A stretch of 64,000 nucleotides of DNA from Prostheceraeus crozeri (GCA_907163375.1 CAJQUW010001859.1:248001-312000), one strand, 5' to 3'. Positions 51,100 to 60,517 are shown, counted from the stretch's first letter. Numbers and translations are program-made. The notes: generated from the letters alone by a model not told the origin.

Positions 51100-52390
51100 C
51101 TAGAACGAACATGCACTATGAAAACAATAACATGTCGTGGACATGCGTTGTCATGACAACGGAACCTAGACGATGGCGACTCCCTGGGGTTCACAATGCT
51201 TAGATATCGATACTTTGTCAGTGTTCTTTGCAAAGATCCACTACTAGTGCAATTTCTCTCTAAGTAGTCAATTAAGTCAAACATTGTTTTTCTTCAAAAA
51301 CATTGGAAAAACATCCAGGGACAGTCAAGAAGCATTGCGAATCATACTTCATGAAACATTGTATAAAACATACTTTCAGCATGCGGTGAATTACAACAAC
51401 AACAAAAATCGTGATGAGGAAGGAGAGGAGAATGATCAGAATCTAAATTTTGTTTCTAAATGTCCTTTAGCCTGTGCTCTCTTTACTAGATTGTCGAAAG
51501 TCATTAGCTTTTTGAAGGAATTTGGCAGTCACTTGACAGTCTGCCTGCAATCTGACCGCTTATGTTCGTGGGTTCAATGATACGAGCTACTTCTGCAATG
51601 CACTTTAGCCAATCACACAAGCCAAAGAGAGACGAATATCTCTGTCAGTCTCCATCACTTGCTACCAATGCATACGATGGTTGGGATAAGATTGTGTCCG
51701 CTCTAGATATAATCTACACGCAAATTAATCCATCTCTGGCCCTTTTCTTTGCGTCGAATTGCACTTGCGTTGACATAAAGAAAACGATTTTTGACATGAA
51801 AATAATAGCTTTTTCCGTGAGCTCTCGACTTAAAATCATTGTGAAATTTTCAAGGTCTACTGCTCTATTTAAGCCGACTGTTGCTATTTTTCTCTGATGG
51901 CTTCACTGAAATGAGATGTAGCTGTGCGAATTTCACTGTTTTTAATTACAGACCAATAAAATTATAATAATAAACTAGAATGTAGAAAATCTGTTGCTTT
52001 GCATCTATTGAAAGTGGTATTATCTTGTTGTCAAAAAGTGTTTTCTCCAATTTAGTGCGATTTGACGCAAAGAAAATGCCATTATGCGCATCATAGAGCT
52101 TGCTGTTATCTGAACATTGTTTTTCTGAAGTTGGATAGAATGGAAATTGACTCAAGGTCGCGGCACACACGGGGGAATTTAATTGGGTCATGAAAAACCA
52201 ATGAAAAGTTTAGAATTTCACATGTGACTGATTCTAAGCCAATAATACAGCCGTTGGCAAGTGTATCTAAGTGAAAATGCGTGCGATTTTTGAGCCGCTA
52301 TTGTGTACTGCATGAAGCTTTACTTCCATTCTACAGGTTTTATTGCTATCAATTTCTATGGTGCGTATATAGCCTTACCTATTTGTTAGT
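51100..52390. repeat. Interspersed repeats R2 and R1, second copies, with an inverted pair
   Basis: 51100-51190 matches 39578-39670 (R2). 52130-52390 matches the reverse complement of 10085-10350 (R1). Between them 51743-51860 and 51970-52083 are imperfect inverted copies; translated outwards both read FFASN..T...K.(I/L)FD.KII. Frames at 51284-51897 have no recognisable domain. Flanks 50396-51099 and 52391-53490 show no gene. Confidence 0.55.
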
Positions 52391-53492
52391 TTTGTTTGAG
52401 ATCGTCCATTTCAATGTGTCATTCAATGTGTCATTTCAATGTGGAATTCAAGCTTAAAACGCCAGATCGAACATGTGACTGTTGTGACATTGAGCCTACA
52501 CACAGAGCTGCATTTATCTCTCATTTGGCGCTCGCATATCATTCACTTGTTGTACGTCCCCAGAAAACAAGCGTGACCATATTTAGAAAGCAACTAAAGC
52601 TTTGATTTTTAAGTGAAGTCATACTATATTGAATATAGGCTAAACCTTTTTCAAGATAGACTACCAAAGTTTGTTTCACCTTTCTTAACGAGTCGAATTT
52701 ATCCTCATTCTGATTAGCACTGTATTAAGTAGGTACCACAGCTCATTATCATCGTAATCATCATGCAGCTCAGCAGAAATGCCAAAATCCAAAATTAAAA
52801 GATAGAATAACGTTCACGCAATTACATTCACCATTGATTATTCGTTGATTGTTGTAGTATTGAAGCCTCTGAATTGATAGACAGTTGCATAATTCAGCAT
52901 TTCATTATCTGGTGCAGGAAGAAGCATATTCGCATGACAAATGGTGATCACAAATCATCTGTCGGACAGATTGAAGGAAGAATACATTTGAATAGCAAGT
53001 TGAACAGTCAGCTTGGGAATAAAGTCAATGGCTCCTCGACCAAACACAAAGTCAACAGTCAGTGCTAATGAATCACTCTGACATATGAATAGAAAATTGG
53101 TTTAAACTGCACTCAATTATTCATACAGGTAGAAATAAGCAATCTTCCTGACAATAATGATATCCCGGGATATCGCCAGTAGATAGCAACTGTTGCAAAG
53201 GACATTAAAGTCAGGAATGCGGAGACATTCAATTCTGATAGAACAGCGGCTATGACTCATGGCAGTAGTACTTACTTCGCTACAAATAAGTTATTGCGTA
53301 GTAATGTAAAATAAAGGATCTATAATTAGGATAATGATTTGTGGCCCACCATACAAATGTATCGGTTCGGACAATCTATCTAGGGTATTCTCGGTATATT
53401 ACTGATAGTAGAAAGAGTCATGCTTGAGACATACATGCCGTAAGCACACATTCAAAGAAACGAAAAAAATTATAGAATAGCTTCAGCTAATA

Positions 53493-53700
53493 ATGAGTTG
53501 CAGATTGCTGAAGCTATTCTAATCAAAGAAAGAAATCCCACACTGAATAAAAGAGATATGGGATTAACTAGACATTTAAACGTCATTTAACAACAGTGAT
53601 ATTTTTATATGTTGTAACGCATGATTTTTAAATGCTTTCATAACTTATTTGTACTTGAAAATGGACCGAGGTCCGAAACGATGTCAAACAATCAATATTA
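53493..53700 (+). pseudogene. PLE 3' remnant E
   Basis: From 53493 the plus frame reads AEAILIKERNPTLNKRDMG and ends at a stop near 53587; this is the standard last motif of PLE GIY-YIG ORFs. A 60-bp UTR with a hammerhead-like motif follows. A perfect 15-bp-arm hairpin (tagaatagcttcagc, 53473-53521) straddles the truncation point. Confidence 0.6.
53649..53691 (+). ncRNA. Hammerhead-ribozyme-like motif, PLE E
   Basis: Core TTGAAAA (U3, A8), extra T, stem II GGAC/GTCC with loop CGAG, GAA, stem III AC/GT closed by a GAT triloop, then C17. Stem I is imperfect (TTGT/ACAA after two mismatches). The only copy here with a looped stem III. Confidence 0.5.
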
Positions 53701-53981
53701 TATTATAAAATGGTAATCTAACATAGCATTTGAAGTATTAGATCACAATTACATAACTATGTAATAAGAAAACAATTACATAGAAAAGCAGAAAGAACAT
53801 TACAAAAATGCAATAGATTGATAAACGACCAACAGTTCAACAACACCTATAAACAAAATATATATCAAACATTAAAATATAAAAATAATACAATTATTTA
53901 TTATATTTACTTAATAATACAATAATATTTTTATAATAATTTATAATAATTAAATAGTATAATTTAATAACATAACAAATA

Positions 53982-53991
53982 AATATATATG

Positions 53992-54028
<37 letters not shown>
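53982..54028. repeat. (AT)n microsatellite at the PLE A tail
   Basis: Alternating AT with two interruptions, directly next to the 3' end of minus-strand PLE A. The 280 bp to its left is very A+T-rich and unassigned. Confidence 0.95.
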
Positions 54029-55490
54029 CAAATATTGAAAATAAAATGGCCAATACAATACAATGAATAAGAAATAATTCAGGAAAAACTAAGATCTGGC
54101 TTCCCGACCGGTTTCACCTCATTTCTTGAGACTAATCATGGGAATGAAAACTTTATTTCAAAATCATGGAAATAAAACACAGTTTTAAGATAAATAATAA
54201 AGAGCAATCAACTCATATTCAGCTTGGGCTGAAGCATAGAAATAAAAAAATGTTCTTTTACCTCACGTTCAACCTTAGTTGATGTGGGTGGCATTTTAAA
54301 AATCGGTGCGGCCTCAAATTTATCATATGGTGAGAAGATATTCGCTGCACACCTAGATATATGACGACTAACGTCCAGTAACATATACTGAGGTCTAAAC
54401 ATCTGTTGTCTATGAACGGTAAGTCTATTCCTAAAACTGCCTCCAGTTTGTCCTATGTAAAACTCTTGGCAATTTTTACAGCGAATTACATAGATGACAT
54501 TACTAGAGTAGCAGTTGAGATTAGAATTAACATTAAACTGTTTGATGACACCGTTAACTTTGAAATCAATGATTTTGCCTACTATCATCGTCTCACAACA
54601 CACACACACACACATCTCGGCTCATCACACCTACTGACACCATAAATTGTTCTGCGGTTGTTCTTACAGAGAGATCTAAGTAGAGATTTCGGTTGCTTGA
54701 ACACACGCATTATTTTTTGTCCTTGAATGAATCAATCAATTTCAAGCTACCACTAGTTGGAAGAATCACTCCTTGAAACATGTTCGGATTGTTCTTGTTA
54801 TGCGTTGCTATGAACGGGATCATAGAATTTTCATTTACATGTAATTTTGAATCATTAGTGACAGGACATTGTTGGGCTCTTCGAAATGCATTATTGACAA
54901 GAGACTCGGGGTAATTCAGTTTTATTAATCTACTTTTTAATTCTAACAATCTAATTTTCTTTTTATTTTCTTGGGAAACAATCTTAATAATCCTATTAGC
55001 TAAAGTATATGGGACATTATTCAATGTACAGTATGTTTAGGGTGAGCAGAGTTATAAGGTACATAATTAAAGCCATCCGTTAGCTTGTGAAAAATATCAG
55101 TTTCAATTTTATTCCTATCCTTATAGACTAAAACATCCAAAAAATTCAAAGAGGCGCTATTCGATTCCATTGTAAACATTATATTCTCATTTAAACTATT
55201 AATCATATCATAAAAATTATTAATATCGCCAAATCTGCTTTCCCAAATAACCCAACAGTCGTCAATATATCTCTGCCATGCACTACTTTTGATGGCGGTC
55301 ATAATCTCATCACCATGAATTTCTCTAAGAATCCTATACATGTTCTCTTCAATAAACACCATAACTAAAACGGCATAAGTAGGGGCCATTTTAGTGCCGA
55401 TGGCAGTGCCTCTGATTTGTACATATAACTCATTTTCGAAGGTGAAAAAGTTATTCTCTATAACCATTTTTACCGATCCCAAAATGAAGT
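54029..55490 (-). pseudogene. PLE copy A: inverted, 5'-truncated
   Basis: Minus-strand copy of the 3' half of element C: RT motif B (QIRGTAIGTKMAPTYAVLV), the catalytic RYIDDCWVIW, and SASLNFLDVLVYKD, then the GIY-YIG domain (IRCKNCQEFYIGQTGGSFRN, RLTVHRQQ) ending KLNMS. It reads through IEENMYRILREIHG without the 5-bp insertion that stops copy C, but shares C's frame breaks after HTVH and DSFKDKK. A (TG)8 tract (54599-54614) breaks the frame before GIY-YIG. Truncated at 55490, where it joins copy B head to head. Confidence 0.92.
54101..54144 (-). ncRNA. Hammerhead-ribozyme-like motif, PLE A
   Basis: On minus: stem I TTCCC/GGGAA, core ATGATTA (A3, U8), stem II GTCTCA/TGAGGT with loop AGAAA, GAA, palindromic ACCGGT, then C17. 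Sequence identical to the copy at 56152. Confidence 0.65.
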
Positions 55491-56266
55491 TTCATAACAA
55501 GAACAATCCGAACATGTTTCAAGGAGTGATTCTTCCAACTAGTGGTAGCTTGAAATTGATTGATTCATTCAAGGACAAAAAATAATGCGTGTGTTCAAGC
55601 AACCGAAATCTCTACTTAGATCTCTCTGTAAGAACAACCGCAGAACAATTTATGGTGTCAGTAGGTGTGATGAGCCGAGATGTGTGTGTGTGTGTGTGTT
55701 GTGAGACGATGATAGTAGGCAAAATCATTGATTTCAAAGTTAACGGTGTCATCAAACAGTTTAATGTTAATTCTAATCTCAACTGCCACTCTAGTAATGT
55801 CATCTATGTAATTCGCTGTAAAAATTGCCAAGAGTTTTACATAGGACAAACTGGAGGCAGTTTTAGGAATAGACTTACCGTTCATAGACAACAGATGTTT
55901 AGACCTCAGTATATGTTACTGGACGTTAGTCGTCATATATCTAGGTGTGCAGCGAATATCTTCTCACCATGTGATAAATTTGAGGCCGCACCGATTTTTA
56001 AAATGCCACCCACATCAACTAAGGTTGAACGTGAGGTAAAAGAACATTTTTTATTTCCATGCTTCAGCCCAAGCTGAATATGAGTTGATTGCTCTTTATT
56101 ATTTATCTTAAAACTGTGTTTTATTTCCATGATTTTGAAATAAAGTTTTCATTCCCATGATTAGTCTCAAGAAATGAGGTGAAACCGGTCGGGAAGCCAG
56201 ATCTTAGTTTTTCCTGAATTATTTCTTATTCATTGTATTGTATTGGCCATTTTATTTTCAATATTT
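55491..56266 (+). pseudogene. PLE copy B: 5'-truncated, upstream pLTR of copy C
   Basis: Starts near 55493 (cataacaagaacaatcc), inside the linker, and carries the Cys motif with a (TG)9 tract, the GIY-YIG domain (55720-56077) and the 3' UTR. It then runs directly into the 5' end of element C. A partial copy joined head to tail upstream of a fuller copy is the usual PLE arrangement (pseudo-LTR). Its tail through ggccattttattttcaatattt is shared with copy A. Confidence 0.88.
56152..56195 (+). ncRNA. Hammerhead-ribozyme-like motif, PLE B
   Basis: TTCCC (56152-56156), core ATGATTA, stem II 56164-56169/56175-56180, GAA, ACCGGT (56184-56189), C17 at 56190, then GGGAA. Lies in the upstream pLTR, before the ORF1 start at 56283. 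Confidence 0.65.
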
Positions 56267-56282
56267 CATTCTTATACATGAA

Positions 56283-57323
56283 ATGGCGGCTACTCGGGAA
56301 CTATTAGGATCGATGAGTGAGGAATTGATCACAATGACAGGAAAAATCGATAGTCTTACCAACAAATTTGAAAATCTGACTGTGGTAGTACATCAGTTAA
56401 GTAATTTTTTATTGACAACTTTCCAATCAGAATTATCGACAAATCTTCAGAATAATATGCAGTCTCTAAATGACAATATCAAACAAGAATTAAATGGTTT
56501 AACTAAGGAATTTGAACATAAATTCATATCTCCGACCATCAATTGGGACAAACAGTTAAATCAACGGAAATTTGGATACTATGAAGCTCATAGGAGCACT
56601 TGCCTAGCTAATATTTACGAAAAGGCTTTACAGGAAGACATTCCAAGAGTGCCAAAAAAGTTTTACAAAAATCCTGTTCCCCAATTAAGTGAGGCGGAAG
56701 CGAAACTTCGAAAAGACTTATGCCTGAAAGAAACAGCGCACGAAATTCAGAGACTCAGACTAATTGCAAGTATCAAGCTAGACTTAATAAACCGTCTCGA
56801 TAATGATATATGCGAAAAAATTTCACGGTCTTATATGTCAAGTGACCAAGTTCAAGCCCACATTTCTAAATGGAAAGAACTGGTTAAAAAAGAAGAAGAA
56901 AAGAGTAATGACATTTGGAAAGAAAAATGTAAGTTTTTCGAATCGGATAAGCATCTGTTGTCTATTAACTGTACTTTAAAGCCAAATAGGAACTATAATC
57001 GAGGATATAATGATCAAAGTTATGCTGATGTAGCTAGTAATAGGTCTAGAAATGGTAGAATGAATATGGTTATGAATAACCAGTATCAGCGGTATTCGGA
57101 TAATAACAGATTCCGCTATCGTCCTAATAACTATGATTTTAGGAGTTTTAGAGGAAACTTTAGACGCAACGAGAATTTGAATTATAGTAGGAATTATTAC
57201 GGTCCTCGAAGAAACTTTAGAACTCAAGATAACCGAAATAATCCTGACAGATCTAATTTAGAGGATGATTGTGATGATACTCAATATGCTGAAAATGTGC
57301 CGAATTCTTTTTTAATGCAATAG
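56283..57323 (+). CDS. PLE C ORF1: coiled-coil, Arg/Asn-rich gag-like protein
   Basis: An uninterrupted frame of 346 codons from the ATG at 56283 (gaaATGg, a favourable context). An ATG five bases earlier is in another frame. Residues about 10-80 form a coiled coil (MSEELITMTGKIDSLTNKFE, HQLSNFLLTTFQSELSTNLQ). The middle is charged and helical, and about 225-325 is rich in Arg, Asn, Tyr and Gly (YRPNNYDFRSFRGNFRRNEN), as in RNA-binding low-complexity tails. No CCHC finger. No database family recognised. Placed before the RT ORF and overlapping it, it is most likely a nucleocapsid-like RNA-binding partner (inference). It ends in TCT TTT TTA ATG CAA TAG, a possible frameshift site into ORF2. 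Confidence 0.8.
   Translation: MAATRELLGSMSEELITMTGKIDSLTNKFENLTVVVHQLSNFLLTTFQSELSTNLQNNMQSLNDNIKQELNGLTKEFEHKFISPTINWDKQLNQRKFGYYEAHRSTCLANIYEKALQEDIPRVPKKFYKNPVPQLSEAEAKLRKDLCLKETAHEIQRLRLIASIKLDLINRLDNDICEKISRSYMSSDQVQAHISKWKELVKKEEEKSNDIWKEKCKFFESDKHLLSINCTLKPNRNYNRGYNDQSYADVASNRSRNGRMNMVMNNQYQRYSDNNRFRYRPNNYDFRSFRGNFRRNENLNYSRNYYGPRRNFRTQDNRNNPDRSNLEDDCDDTQYAENVPNSFLMQ
57308..57314 (+). promoter_or_regulatory. Candidate -1 ribosomal frameshift site (TTTTTTA)
   Basis: In the ORF1 frame the bases read ..T TTT TTA, a canonical X XXY YYZ slippery heptamer, 6 bases before the ORF1 stop. A -1 slip continues as AAT GCA ATA GGT ATC, exactly the frame that runs into the RT N-terminal motif KGCKFTPHPKR. 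No strong downstream hairpin is obvious by eye. Confidence 0.5.
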
Positions 57324-59616
57324 GTATCTCTACTTTCAATCTTTCATCTTTGCAACTAGGTGATAATCATAAAAGTTTAATGCAAAAGGGTTGTAAATTC
57401 ACTCCTCATCCAAAAAGGAACACAACGGAAAATGAAACTGAAGTAGCAGAGTTTTGTCGTAAATTACGTCTAAATGATTACTTTAAAGTTAAATACGATT
57501 GAAAGTAATGACATGAAGGTGGCTTATGATCATTCTAGTTTTATATCGGGTAAAGGTCTAAATCCAAATTTAGATGCTATAATTGATCTAATTGAGACTA
57601 AAGCTGCAGTTGTTTCGAAAAAAGACTGTAAAAAGAGGTTTAACTTGTCGAGGATTGAAAATGCTTGTCTTTTAGAATTGAAAAATAACCAATCTATTCA
57701 TATAACGAAGTCAGACAAAGGAGGATCTTTCGTAATTCTGGACTATTTCTTTTATAAAAGTAGAATATTATCGGAACATTTATCTGACAGGAATACGTAC
57801 AGAAAATTAGACAAGTATAATCCAAATGAAACTGTGAATATGATTAAGCGATTTTGTAATGATCACCAAAAAAAAACTTGTAGATTTTCAAAGAGAGAAT
57901 TCAATTATCTTACTAAATTTAACTTTGAGGTGTCATTCTTTTATGGTCTTCCTAAATTACACAAGCATTCCACTGACTTAAATCAACTTACTCCAGATCG
58001 ATACGGTTGCGTTAAGTGTCAACCTCCACAAAATTTGAAATTTAGACCTATTATATCTAGTAGCCACTCGCCAACAAATCATTTAAGCTCATTTGTAGAT
58101 GAAATTCTTAAACCACTGATTGTATCACTCCCTAGTTATTGTAGAGATACCTGTGATTTTCTGTCCAAGTTACCACGGAACATTGACATTGTAGGTAATG
58201 ATGCGATGTTCGTTTCATTCGACGTCATTTCATTGTACACCAACATTTCTCTTGAGTTGGGTATGGAGGCTATCTCCTATTGGCTCCAGCATAGCAGATC
58301 GTTGATTTCGGAGAGATTTTCCAATGACTTCATTTTGGGATCGGTAAAAATGGTTATAGAGAATAACTTTTTCACCTTCGAAAATGAGTTATATGTACAA
58401 ATCAGAGGCACTGCCATCGGCACTAAAATGGCTCCTACTTATGCCGTTTTAGTTATGGGGTTCATTGAAGAGAACATGTAGGCTATAGGATTCTTAGAGA
58501 AATTCATGGTGATGAGATTATGACCGCCATCAAAAGTAGTGCATGGCAGAGATATATTGACGACTGTTGGGTTATTTGGGAAAGCAGATTTGGCGATATT
58601 AATAATTTTTATGATATGATTAATAGTTTAAATGAGAATATAATGTTTACAATGGAATCGAATAGCGCCTCTTTGAATTTTTTGGATGTTTTAGTCTATA
58701 AGGATAGGAATAAAATTGAAACTGATATTTTTCACAAGCTAACGGATGGCTTTAATTATGTACCTTATAACTCTGCTCACCCTAAACATACTGTACATTG
58801 AATAATGTCCCATATACTTTAGCTAATAGGATTATTAAGATTGTTTCCCAAGAAAATAAAAAGAAAATTAGATTGTTAGAATTAAAAAGTAGATTAATAA
58901 AACTGAATTACCCCGAGTCTCTTGTCAATAATGCATTTCGAAGAGCCCAACAATGTCCTGTCACTAATGATTCAAAATTACATGTAAATGAAAATTCTAT
59001 GATCCCGTTCATAGCAACGCATAACAAGAACAATCCGAACATGTTTCAAGGAGTGATTCTTCCAACTAGTGGTAGCTTGAAATTGATTGATTCATTCAAG
59101 GACAAAAAATAATGCGTGTGTTCAAGCAACCGAAATCTCTACTTAGATCTCTCTGTAAGAACAACCGCAGAACAATTTATGGTGTCAGTAGGTGTGATGA
59201 GCCGAGATGTGTGTGTGTGTGTGTGTTGTGAGACGATGATAGTAGGCAAAATCATTGATTTCAAAGTTAACGGTGTCATCAAACAGTTTAATGTTAATTC
59301 TAATCTCAACTGCTACTCTAGTAATGTCATCTATGTAATTCACTGTAAAAATTGCCATGAGTTTTACATAGGACAAACTGGAGGCAGCTTTAGGAATAGA
59401 CTTACCGTTCATAGACAACAGATGTTTAGACCTCAGTATATGTTACTGGACGTTAGTCGTCATATATCTAGGTGTGCAGCGAATATCTTCTCACCATGTG
59501 ATAAATTTGAGGCCGCACCGATTTTTAAAATGCCACCCACATCAACTAAGGTTGAACGTGAGGTAAAAGAAAATTTTTTTATTTCTATGCTTCTGCCCAA
59601 GCTGAATATGAGTTGA
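57314..59616 (+). pseudogene. PLE C ORF2: reverse transcriptase plus GIY-YIG endonuclease, frameshifted
   Basis: Would reverse-transcribe the element RNA and nick the target. Motifs in order: KGCKFTPHPKR (57387-), ITKSDKGGSFVILD, FFYGLPKLHKHS, LKFRPIIS, motif A MFVSFDVISLYTNI, motif B IRGTAIGTKMAPTYA, motif C RYIDDCWVIW, SLNFLDVLVYKD, FKQPKSLLRSL with the Cys motif CDEPRC, and GIY-YIG HEFYIGQTGGSFRN with RLTVHRQQ. Breaks: a +1 shift near 57485, a 5-bp insertion (ggcta) near 58479 giving a stop, -1 shifts at 58798 and 59109, and a (TG)9 tract at 59208-59225 that shifts the frame. All catalytic motifs survive, so it decayed recently. Confidence 0.93.
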
Positions 59617-59679
59617 TTGCTCTTTATTATTTATCTTAAAACTGTGTTTTATTTCCATGATTTTGAAATAAAGTTTTCA

Positions 59680-59723
59680 TTCCCATGATTAGCCTCAAGA
59701 AATGAGGTGAAACCGGTCGGGAA
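59680..59723 (+). ncRNA. Hammerhead-ribozyme-like motif, PLE C 3' end
   Basis: TTCCC/GGGAA stem I, core ATGATTA (A3, U8), stem II GCCTCA/TGAGGT (better paired than in copies A and B), loop AGAAA, GAA, ACCGGT, C17. Downstream partner of the copy at 56152, so an element transcript would carry two. Confidence 0.68.
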
Positions 59724-59756
59724 GCCAGATCTTACTTTTTCCTGAATTATTTCTTA

Positions 59757-59794
59757 TTTATGTATTTTATGTATTTTATGTATTTTATGTATTT

Positions 59795-59867
<73 letters not shown>

Positions 59868-59877
59868 ATATATATAT
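59757..59877. repeat. 9-bp tandem (tattttatg) followed by (TA)n
   Basis: About four units of tattttatg follow the PLE C tail and pass into a long TA tract. Plus-strand PLE C ends on its left, and minus-strand PLE D ends on its right at 59878. Confidence 0.95.
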
Positions 59878-60318
59878 GCGTAGTGACTCAGGAGTCAAAG
59901 GGCTCTCACGCCGTCCACTGATCCCACAAGTGTTGAGAAGAAAAGCCAAATGTAGTGGAGACTAGTTTCGGATTTAATCCTTTATCAATCCACTGCACTT
60001 GACACGAAAAGACACAAAGTGAATGAAGTAAGTCGTAAAGTTACAAATCAGCGATGAACATTCGTCATGAAACTTCGTACCTTGGCATGCATAGAGTACG
60101 ATGGACAAACTCTGACGTCATACAATTGCTGCTGACAATAGCGTGCGATACGTTCGCTGCAGCGAGTAAAAGGAACTACTAAATGCAAATCTTTGGACAC
60201 ATTTAAGCATTGGTTCAAACCAAATGGAGACAAAGTGTGCAACCTTTTGATCCATTTATTCTCTTTATACAAGCGCTTTCTTTCGTTTGGACAGTGTTCT
60301 AGTACCGTAAAGGTAAAT
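59878..60318 (-). pseudogene. PLE D, 3' part: end of GIY-YIG ORF and UTR
   Basis: Minus frame 60318-60048 reads FTFTVLEHCPNERKRLYKEN, then WIKRLHTLSPFGLNQCLNVS and a stop at 60048. This is the C-terminal end of a PLE endonuclease ORF and continues, in frame, the part at 63438-63994 on the other side of the Harbinger insertion. The 3' UTR has a hammerhead-like motif and ends at the (TA)n tract. This PLE differs from A/B/C (different Cys motif and tail). Confidence 0.8.
59954..59994 (-). ncRNA. Hammerhead-ribozyme-like motif, PLE D (best paired)
   Basis: On minus: stem I AGTGGA/TCCACT (6 bp, perfect), core TTGATAA (U3, A8), extra A, stem II GGAT/ATCC with loop TAA, GAA, palindromic ACTAGT, then C17. 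Confidence 0.7.
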
Positions 60319-60517
60319 GGCCGTATTCACAATTAAGAATTTTTGCTAGAAAGCAAAGAATCTTTGCTAAATGAAAATTTCCGTATTCACAATCATTCTT
60401 AAGCAAGAATTCTTGCTAAGAATCTAAGACAGAATCGGAGCTGTCTTGAAGGTCAAGCAAACTTTCTTCCGCCAATCACAGGCAGCGTGTAGGTTGGAGG
60501 ACATAACTTACAGATAA

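Noticed and set aside
53700..53981. PLE ORF start (RKAERTLQKCNRLIND-like frame)
   Set aside because: Short, extremely A+T-rich and without a diagnostic motif; cannot be told from chance.
56278..56300. ATG at 56278 as ORF1 start
   Set aside because: It is out of frame with ORF1; the ATG at 56283 opens the long frame in a better context.
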